A stretch of 64,000 nucleotides of DNA from Rheum nobile. Lineage: Eukaryota > Streptophyta > Magnoliopsida > Caryophyllales > Polygonaceae. The stretch is from contig WOAB01000152.1 of NCBI GenBank assembly GCA_027886185.1, forward strand, positions 1,071,001 to 1,135,000, in the 5' to 3' direction. Shown here in pieces: positions 55,952 through 64,000 of the stretch; position 1 is the first letter of the stretch; each line of letters starts with the position of its first letter. Under the pieces are notes generated by a model. That model was not told where the DNA came from and ran no database searches. It saw only the letters and a program-made list of their open reading frames with translations. The translations under genes and the position numbers were made by a program.

Positions 55952-58010
55952 TCAATGTTCAGCATCTGGTTCTTCAAGAACCGTCTCCTCTATGGGTTCC
56001 TTGTTGAACCCTTCATGATATGGTTTCAACCTTTGACCATTCACCTTGAAAAGCTTCTGAGTCGCAGGCTCATACAGTTCCACCGCACCATGTGGAAAAA
56101 CGCGAGCGATAACATACGGGCCTACCCAACGAGATTAGAGTTTTCCTGGGAAAAGACGTAGGCGAGACTGAAATAGTAGGACTTTGTCTCTAGCTTCCAA
56201 GTCCTTTCTCAAATTATTCTTGTCATGCCAATCCTTTGTCTTTTCCTTGTAGTTGACTGCGTTGTCATAAGCCTCTATCCGTAGTTCCTCCAGTTCTTGC
56301 AGCTGTAACTTGCGTAATTCCTCCAACCTAATCAATTCGCATGTTGCAGTTCTTTACAGCCCAGAAAGCCTTGTGCTCGAGCTCCACTGGAAGGTGACAA
56401 GCTTTCCCAAATACCAATCTATAAGGTGACATACTGATGGGCGTCTTGTAAGCTGTACGATAACCCTATAGTGCATCATCTAATCTCAGCCTCCAATCCT
56501 TCCTGTTTGGAGCTACGGTCTTCTCAAGAATGGTTTGGATCTCTCTATTAGACACCTCAGCTTGTCCATTTGTCTGTGGATGGTATGTAGTGGAAACTTT
56601 CTGTGTGACATGATATTTCTTCAACAACGCGCTCACTGTCTTGTTACAGAAGTGAGTTCCTCTATCACTGATTAGAGCTCTGGGAATGCCGAATCTGGCA
56701 AAAATGTTTTCCTTTAAGAAACCTGCCATAACTTTAGAATCATCTGTCTTGGTGGCCTTCGCTTCCACCCACTTGGAAATGTAGTCCACCGCAAGCAAGA
56801 TATAAATGTTCCCAAAAGAGTTAGGAAATGGTCCCATAAAGTCTATACCCCAAACATCAAAAATCTCACAAAAGATTAAAGGTGATTGATGCATTTCATT
56901 CCTCTGGGACATATTCCTAACTCTCTGGCATCGATCACAAGATTGACAGAAACAATATGCATCCCTAAAGATGTGAGGCCAATAAAATCTTGCATCCAAC
57001 ACCTTCCTAGCTGTCTTTTTCGCCCCAAAGTGACCACCACATGCATGAGAATGACAAAAAGCTAAGACAAAAGTGACCTCATTGTCTGGAAGACATCTAT
57101 GAATTACCTGATCAGAGCAATGCTTCCAAATATAAGGGTCATCCCACACATAGAATTGCGCCTCACTGCGCAACTTGTCTCTCTGGGCCTTTGTAAAGTG
57201 TGAAGGAAACTCACCAGAAACCAGAAAATTCACCAAATGTGCATACCACAACTGAAAAGCCTGAATTCCGAACAAAGTGTCATCAGGAAACGTCCCCTGG
57301 ATCTGCAACTGAGCTTGTGGTGTGTCTTCATCATGAACGAGCCTACTAAGGTGGTCAGCAACCAAATTTTCAGCCCCTTTCTTGTCTCTTATCTCAATAT
57401 CAAACTCACTCAGTAGCAGGATCCATCTAATCAGTCTTGGCTTGGCCTCTTTCTTCGTTAATAAATAACGAAGTGCTGCATGGTCTGTACACACGATCAC
57501 CTTCATGTCGAGCAAATAGGATCTGAACTTCTCTAGTGCAAAGACGACGGCTAGCAGCTCCTTCTCGGTTATGGAGTAATTTTTATGTGCACCATTCAGA
57601 GTCATGGACGCATAGTGAATCACGTGGGAAGCTCGTGCCTCCTTTTGGCCGAGAACTGCGCCTACAGTATAGTTGCTGGCATCACACATAATATCAAAAG
57701 GAAGAGCCCAATCCGGAGCTTGAATAATCAGGGCACTTGTGAGGCGTGCCTTCAACTCATCAAACGCCTTCTTGCACTCATCAGTAAGCTCAAAAGTCAC
57801 ATCTTTCTTCAGCAGCTCGCATAAGGGTGAGGAGACCTTGGAAAAGTCTTTAATAAACCTGCGATAGAAACCTGCATAGCCTAGAAAAGAACGCAATTCA
57901 CGAACATTAGTAGGATAAGGCAAAGACTGAATGACATCAATCTTCGCCTGATCGACCTCAATACCCTTAGATGAGACAATATGACCAAGCACTATACCCT
58001 GTTCTACCAA
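55952..58010 (-). pseudogene. RNase H and integrase, element D
   Basis: The frame 58010-56466 is open for 514 codons. It contains the RT connection (LRSFLGYAGFYRRFIKDFSK), RNase H (FDIMCDASNYTVGAVLG, TDHAALRYLL), the integrase zinc site (HSHACGGHFGAKKT, CQSCDRC) and the core residues in WGIDFMGPFP, ISDRGTHF and NGQAEVSNRE. A TAG at 56466 replaces tryptophan; homology continues through SPYRLVFGKACHLPVELEHK, one frame change near 56335 and a TAA near 56135, to the end EPDAEH at 55952. It is the best-preserved integrase of the Athila group here. Confidence 0.88.
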
Positions 58011-58909
58011 AAAAATGACACTTTTCAGAGTTCAGAACCAGGTTAGTGTCTACACATCTCTTAAGAACAAGTGACAAGTGGTCTAAACATGCATCAAAAT
58101 TGTCCCCATGGACCGTGAAATCATCCATAAATACCTCAATAAAGTGTTGAACATACTCAAAAAAGATGCTTACCATACACCGTTGCAAAGTTGTAGGCAC
58201 ATTACACAACCCAAATGGCATTCTACGATACGCAAACGTGCCAAAAGGACATGTAAATGTCGTCTTTTCCTGGTCCTCTGGTGCAATGGCTACCTGAAAA
58301 TAACATGAGTATCCATCTAGAAAATAGTAGTAGGAACGACCAGCAAGTCGCTCAAGCATCTGGTCAATAAAAGGTAGAGGGAAATGATCCTTCCTAGTTA
58401 CCGCATTCAACTTATGGTAATCAATGCAGACTCGCCACCCGGTTTTCATTCGGGTTGGGACCAGCTCACCTTGCTGATTTTCAACAACTGTAATGCCCCC
58501 CTTCTTAGGGACAACCTGTGTAGGACTCACCCACTTGCTGTCAGAGATGAGGTATATCATACCAGCCTGTAGAAGCTTCAGAATTTCTTTCTTCACTACC
58601 GCCATCATGGGTGGATTCAACCTTCTTTGTGGCTGTCTGGAAGGCTTGGTTTCTCCTTCCAGTAGGATTCTGTGCATACACGTCGTGGGACTAATCCCCT
58701 TGATGTCCGCAATAGTCCATCCTATAGTTGTCTTGTGCTCCTTGAGCACGTCCACCAGCCTCTCTTCCTGACTCGTGGTGAGCTTGTTCGAGATGATCAC
58801 TGGCAGTGTATCCTCAGCTCCAAGGAATGCATACTTCAGGTGGGCTGGAAGTTGCTTCAGTTCGACCATCGGTGCCTGCACTATAGAGGGCAAAAGCTTC
58901 TCGCTGGGC
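57980..58909 (-). pseudogene. Reverse transcriptase, element D
   Basis: Motifs in order are LLQAGMIYLISDSKWVSPTQ, MKTGWRVCIDYHKLNAVTRK, FPLPFIDQMLERLAG, YRRMPFGLCNVPTTLQRCM and the catalytic VFMDDFTVHG. This is the Athila-type RT with the FMDD box. A frame change near 58905 separates it from protease and another near 57990 from RNase H. Element B has no counterpart. Confidence 0.85.
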
Positions 58910-59733
58910 AAGGTTAGTGGTATGGGAGAGAGCCAAAATAAGAGGATGCTTAGAGTAAGCATCCAGTTCAGTGACAACTTCCTGCAGGTTAGTAGATAAT
59001 GCAATATCCAAATCTATATCTATTATAGCATTTTCCAAGACAGCTTGTATGTCCTCCAAACAATACACATCAAAGACATCTTGTACAATTGGATCAATCA
59101 CATCAATAGAGCATAAATAATGATCATCAACAGGGTATTTCATGGCATCATAGATATTATACTCTACCCTTTCACCATCAAATTCCATAGTCAGTGAACC
59201 ACTACTCATATCAATTTTAGTGTTGGCGGTCTTAAGAAACGGCCTACCTAACAGAACAGGGGTTGCATGCTTGTTATGTTCCATATCCATCACAAAGAAA
59301 TCAGCAAGAAAAATCAGTTTGTCAACCATCACAAGAACGTCCTCTACTACTCCTTTCGGATAAACATTGGAACAATCAACTAATTGAATTACTATCCCAG
59401 TTTCATGCAATGGTCCAAGCCCCAAAGATTCATATAAAGAGTAAGGCAACACATTAATAGAGGCACCTAAATCTAACATGGCTCTTTCAAACTTGGTGTC
59501 ACACCTATCGTACAAGGAATGCTAAACATGCCAGAGTCGCCACACTTCTTAGGTATTCGCCTTTGAAACACAGCAGATACATGTTCACTCACCTTAACCT
59601 TTTGTTTCCCTTTAAATTTTTGGTTCCTTTTAATTGTACACAATTCCTTAAGAAACTTTGCATAACGAGGAACACTTTTGATCGATTTAAGCAAGGGAAT
59701 GTTTACCTCATATTTACTAAAGGTCTCGAAAAT
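58910..59733 (-). pseudogene. Aspartic protease, element D
   Basis: The frame 59694-59473 reads IPLLKSIKSVPRYAKFLKEL and FQRRIPKKCGDSGMFSIPC. After a one-base shift near 59500, 59515-58814 contains the active site AMLDLGASINVLPYSLY and TPVLLGRPFLKTANTKID. This is the same protease type as in B, followed here by an additional segment (PVDDHYLCSIDVIDPIVQDV) before RT. Confidence 0.82.
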
Positions 59734-60463
59734 TTATGTGTCGTTCTCCAACCTCCTTGTGTCTTTCAGCGCCTCAGGGAATGGTGGAACTTGTTTTTGG
59801 GAATCGAGGGAAAAAAAATCCGGCCGAACATACGAATTTCCAACTTCTGAGGCACGGCCGCGATCGCGGTTTTCTGGCCGCGCCCGCGGCTCTGTCTGAA
59901 TTTCTTCTTCTGCTATATTGTTCATTGGTCACGCCCGCGGCTCCCTTTCCGCGCCCACGGCTTCTTCATTTGCATCAGGTTCGTCCCTTTCAGCTAAGGG
60001 GACACTGCTCTCCATTTTTTCGTCTAGCTTCCTCCCACTTCTCAGCATGACGGCAGTGACATTCTGCCTCGGGTTCAACTCCGTCTGAGATGGTAGTTTA
60101 CCCGAATCCTTAGCTTCCAACATGCTTAATGCTTGAGAAATCTGCCCAACTTGAGTCTCCAAGTTCTGAATGCTTGACTTAGTATCATGTTGAAATTGTA
60201 CCATGCTACTCTGCATCGTGGTCATATTCTGAGTAAGAGCTTTGATCATATCTTCTGCAGACATAGATAAACTCGGGTTTTGTCCCTGAGGTCTAGGATT
60301 ATATGGAGGTCTGAATTGTTGTTAACAGCCTCAAAGTCTACTGAGCCTGTTGATCAGTCATCTCGAGTTGCTCACGAGCGATTCTGCGGTTGGAAAGTGT
60401 CCGTTCAATTTCTGGATCAAGATTTAAAATTGGAGAATTAGTAGCACGGGTGTGAACCATAAG
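59734..60463 (-). pseudogene. Gag remnant with the capsid deleted, element D
   Basis: The start MVHTRATNSPILNLDPEIER (60463) is followed within about 45 codons by QQFRPPYN-like sequence near 60300 and then SSIQNLETQVGQISQALSML. In B about 300 codons, with the capsid and zinc knuckle, lie between these parts. The linker near 59856-59960 contains palindromic units (GGCCGCGATCGCGG, GGCCGCGCCCGCGG and two more). A TGA at 59929 and a stop near 60342 add to the damage. Confidence 0.78.
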
Positions 60464-60526
60464 ACAGGTTCACAGAATAATTGGTAAACAATCACACACA
60501 AACACGAAAAGATTAAAACTTTAGAT

Positions 60527-60544
60527 TCCCCGGCAACGGCGCCA
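60527..60544 (-). other. tRNA-Asp-type primer-binding site, element D
   Basis: TGGCGCCGTTGCCGGGGA on the minus strand, identical to element B, lies four bases from the LTR end. Confidence 0.9.
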
Positions 60545-60548
60545 AATT

Positions 60549-61740
60549 TGACAAGCCTTTTGTCGTATGTACCTATCAAAGAAATCTTAAAAACCCAACT
60601 AATGTAGTCTGGCAAGTAAGGGTCAAACCCACAGAGAATCAAGCTATCTATCATGTTTGCATAAATCGTTTACCAATCATCAACAGTAACAAAAAGAGGG
60701 GTTTTGGTTTGAGTTCTAAAACTACAAAATTAACTAACAGAATTAACAAAGATGTAAACAGATATTGACGAAAGAACTCAGCCAAACAAATATCCACACT
60801 TCAGTTTGATTGGTTGATCATCGATTATCTCCAGTTCTTTAACCTAATGAATGTTCCAATTCCTTTTCTTAAGTTTATTAACAGGACAACCAGACCTTGG
60901 TAATACTAACTATCAACCAATCAGGAAACTATCGAGATTCAATTCAATAGCAGCGGTAAGTTTAGGAATTTCAGCAGATACATGTAACATAAAACAACCA
61001 GTTTTACTTAGCATGCAAATCAATTCTCTTCTACAATAAACTATCACAACTAGTTCTAGAATATTGTAGTTGTTACTCTGAATTAGATATTTCAACTAGA
61101 AATAATCCAACTCTAGCATAAGAGTAATACCAATGGCCAATTAGAAAAACTCAAAGGGATTAAGTTCAAGAGAATCAATAACATTCAAAGAAGTAGAACA
61201 AGAGTTATAATCTTACAACCAAAACAAACGAAGGCTTCAAATTGTCTCACTAAGCAAAGGAACTTAGTTCTTCAGAATCTTGCAAAACACAATAAAACTC
61301 TCTAAGAAAAACTCTAAACTTCCGTTCTCTAATGATGTTCCAAACCTAAAGAAACTTAGTGTTTTTAACCTAAGAAAATCTTCTAAAAATAACAATAACC
61401 GAAATATAATAATATAAAATAAAACAAAGCAAACAAGGGAATCTGCGAATGAAAATCTTTTGGATTCTGCATGGCCGCGATCGCTGCTTTTAGGCCACGG
61501 TTGCGGCTTTCCTTTCCTAGCACTTCGGCGAACTCTTCCTTGGCCGCGCCCGTTGCCTCTAATCCGCGCCCGCGGCTTTGCCTTCCTCAGCTTCTGACGC
61601 TCCAAACTCACTAATATTAGCACTTTCTCCACTTCTTCTCTAGTGCTCCATTATCCTAAAGTATCCCCTAATCCCACACAAATAGTACCTAATAACATAG
61701 TAACAACTCCTAGTTACGTAATACAAAGTAGAGCGTATCA
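60549..61740 (-). repeat. 5' LTR of element D
   Basis: On the minus strand this 1192-bp LTR begins TGATACGCTCTACTTTG and ends GGCTTGTCA. It carries GC-rich palindrome-type units at 61473-61505 and 61542-61578, placed near the start of the LTR as in B. The other LTR copy is absent. Its sequence is only distantly similar to the LTR of B. Confidence 0.85.
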
Positions 61741-61785
61741 GCTTTGCATTAAGCCACGTTAAATTAGAAAGAAAGTTAGATAATA

Positions 61786-62958
61786 GGGTCAATTACCGGA
61801 AACCACCCGTACAATAGGCCATATTGCCAGAAACCACCCGGATAACGACTATTTACCGTAAACCACCCGTATATCCATTTCCGTCAAACACGTACCACCC
61901 TACCCCACTCTCCGTCCATTAGATCGTTAACGTAATTACAGATTTAAGCCGAACTTTTTATTTTCATTCAATTTCTCCACAACTTCAAAATTTGGGTAAA
62001 AATTGTAATTAAGCTAAAAATTATTAAAATAGAATTATTAAAATAATTAAGTTTGGGAAAGTTTGGATAATTTTTTGTAATTTTTCAAGAATTATGCAAG
62101 GGCATTTTCGCCCCAACTTGGAAAGTTGGGGCCAAAATGCAATTAATCCAAAATCTGGGGGGCCCCGACCAGTTACTGTTCATCAGCATCAACCTCATGC
62201 CAGCCGAGCTCCATTCATGGCTTCCAATGGCGGATTTCGCCGAATCGAACCTCCATTTGGACTCGTTTGGTTTAATTATCCCATGGGCTTTTTAGTAGGG
62301 GATTAAACTCGTCCAACCCAAGTGATTTCGGATGGAAATAATCAAAGACGAGATCGAATTTGAGTATTTATGGAAATAGAATTTTGGTTCTTAGCTTTAT
62401 GGAAATTGGACGATATCGGGGCCAATTCGATATCGGTTTAGGTCAAACTTTATACGATTTTGAAGCTCTCCCCGAGACCTTTCCAACCCCTATAAATAGG
62501 GCACCTTTCAATGAGTTTTCAGTATCCAATTTAATCCCAAAAGCTCAAGAACCCTAGCTCTGTGGCCGTGTTGTTCATCGAAGAAATTCGTCGACCACCG
62601 TCCATCGTTGGAGTCGCCGCTACCACCAAAAGTTGCGTATGGAAGTTAGCTTCCAAAGCCCCAAGCTCTCACCGCCGATTACCCACCTCCGGTCACCGCA
62701 TTAGCCAGAAAACTGAGACAGCTCCTCCGCGCCGATCCGAATTGGGTATTTTCGAATTTTGGATTAATTACAATTTTTACCCAAGTTTTGAAGTTGTGGA
62801 GAAATTGAATGAAAATAAAAAGTTCGGCTTAAATCTGTAATTACTTAACGGAATTTTAAACGGAATGACGAGTTGGGTGGTAACAGTGTAACGGACATGG
62901 TTTAACGGGTGGTTTACGGTAAATAGTCGTTATCCGGGTGGTTTCCGGTAATTGACCC
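61786..62958. mobile_element. Mutator-like element with long terminal inverted repeats
   Basis: The element is bounded by the perfect 9-bp duplication TAGATAATA (61777-61785 and 62959-62967), the hallmark size for Mutator-like transposition. Both ends begin GGGTCAATTACCGGAAACC, and the inverted repeat extends over about 200 bases, to ATTTAAGCCGAACTTTTTAT and beyond. The left arm has an extra segment of about 30 bp (GGCCATATTGCCAGAAACC) duplicating part of its own end. There is no transposase. The interior holds a TATA box and GC-richer sequence of host-gene character, so a Pack-MULE is possible. Confidence 0.88.
62491..62500 (+). promoter_or_regulatory. TATA box inside the Mutator-like element
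   Basis: CCCCTATAAATAGGG is a strong plant TATA box. About 65 bases downstream the sequence reads GAACCCTAGCTCTGTGG and two short open frames follow (62360-62557, 62562-62840). This looks like a captured host promoter and 5' UTR, but the source gene is not recognised. Confidence 0.5.
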
Positions 62959-62967
62959 TAGATAATA

Positions 62968-64000
62968 TTTTATATAGAAGCTATATAATATTTTATATAG
63001 AAGCTATATAATATTTTTAGACATGGATAAGTTTAAAATATTTTAGTTAGGTTTGAATTTTATAAATAATAGTAATAATAGCAATAATAATAATAATAAA
63101 GGTGTAATATCTCACATATTTGGTAGATTAATTAATTGTTAAAATGGTTAATGTAATTAAAAAACATTATATATTTAAATTATTGTATAATGTTTTTCAT
63201 ATAGACTCATGTAAGGCGCAAAATATTAAACTTGACTAATAATTTAATAATGAGTACAAATTGTGAATATGTAAATTAACATATTAATGAATTATATCTT
63301 AAAATTTAAAGTTTGTTCAATTATTTAGAGACACATACTAAAAAATTATTGTAATAGTGTCAAGTTTATTTAGTGATATATGGCATGATGTTTAATATTG
63401 GTAACTGGTTTTATCTATCTTTGTATCCTAATATTGTAGTTTCGGCATGATAAAGTATTATAAGCAATTAAGTGTTTTTGTATGTATATACACAAAAAAA
63501 GATAATATAAATAAAGTGTATGTTTTAATATTTTATGGTTATAATACCCAATATATTAGTACATTTTTTAATTTAATTAATTATATCTAATTTCTAATTT
63601 CTTTTATTGATATATATTTACACACTACCTTCAGTTATCATCATACAATACATTTTATAAATCATTCTAATCAATAAAATACCTTTCTAATAAATCATAT
63701 TAATTTTCCTATAAAATTCTCTTTTATATTATACATACTATAAACAAACTTAAATTTGTTTTTACATGATTTATAAATACTTATTTTATATAATATATTA
63801 TTTATTATTTATTATACTTACTGGCCAAGCGTGATTTTATATTAAAATTTAACTCACTACTAAAGTATATTACCATATCCGTGCAAAGTATGGGGACATA
63901 TGCTTGTTACTTACTATAATAAACACTTATCTTATTCTATACTTGGGAAAATAAATTCTAATTTTTTTCATATCTTTTCGGAATTTTTGGATGTTCTTGT
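62968..64000. other. AT-rich sequence without a recognised gene
   Basis: A 24-bp unit (ATATTTTATATAGAAGCTATATA) is repeated twice at 62965-63015, and an AAT-type microsatellite lies at 63066-63100. Near 63870-63905 a degenerate hairpin CCGTGC-AAA-GTATGG precedes GCTTGTT, faintly like a Helitron 3' end. Nothing else is seen. Confidence 0.4.

Larger units (their letters stand above)
53510..61740 (-). mobile_element. Athila-type element D, truncated at its 3' end
   Basis: This minus-strand element keeps the 5' LTR (60549-61740), tRNA-Asp-type primer site, part of gag, protease, RT, RNase H, integrase, the conserved hairpin, palindromic spacer and the two-part extra ORF. It lacks the 3' LTR and most of the capsid. 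The order is the same as in B except that B has no pol. Only 36 bp separate it from the target duplication of the Mutator-like element on the right. Confidence 0.88.

Noticed and set aside
63866..63910. Possible Helitron 3' end (CCGTGC hairpin before GCTTGTT)
   Set aside because: The hairpin is imperfect and the expected CTAGT-type terminus is not intact; no matching TC start could be tied to it.

Overview
This window looks like a repeat-rich stretch of a eudicot plant nuclear genome, perhaps pericentromeric. Nearly everything recognisable is a decayed LTR retrotransposon, and no intact host gene was found. The plant origin rests on Athila-type Ty3/gypsy elements with a tRNA-Asp primer site, gypsy elements primed by initiator tRNA-Met, Ty1/copia remnants, a Mutator-like element with a 9-bp target duplication, and exon fragments of plant-type nuclear genes with spliceosomal introns. 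I cannot name the species.

Layout. Positions 1-27805 are one nested stack. A copia element (G; gag-protease at 1512-2693, integrase-RT at 26284-27805) is split by a gypsy element (E; LTRs 2694-3466 and 25518-26283). E carries a solo Athila-type LTR (5165-6746, TSD CCCCA) and a full-length gypsy element (A; 8910-25253, TSD CGAGC). The 3' LTR of A is split by a complete minus-strand Athila-type element (B; 16285-24385, TSD CCTAC) that has gag, protease and an extra 3' ORF but no reverse transcriptase or integrase. The 3' end of another Athila element (F; 1-1511) also lies against the copia gag.

Positions 27806-40801 are older AT-rich DNA with small transposon remnants. They hold three disabled fragments of unrelated host genes: a VAR3/OZ-like gene (35084-36130, plus), the splicing factor PRP31 (36421-36721, plus) and a UBA-domain-protein-like N-terminus (39249-39733, minus). 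A tRNA-like sequence and a 1.5-kb GGTTCATGAGTTTT minisatellite with higher-order periodicity lie between them.

Positions 40802-53496 hold two more members of the A family: C1, cut off within its RT, and C2, which abuts it and lacks its 3' end. C2 is joined at a rearranged breakpoint (about 53497-53509) to a minus-strand Athila element (D; to 61740) that has RT, RNase H and integrase but has lost its 3' LTR and the capsid part of gag. A Mutator-like element with TIRs of about 200 bp follows (61786-62958), then AT-rich DNA.

The most unusual signal is a GC-rich palindrome (core CCGCGATCGCGG) recurring at three matching places in B and D: the LTR, the gag-protease linker, and the spacer between the conserved post-pol hairpin and the extra ORF. 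The second is the cluster of unrelated host-gene fragments, which suggests gene capture.
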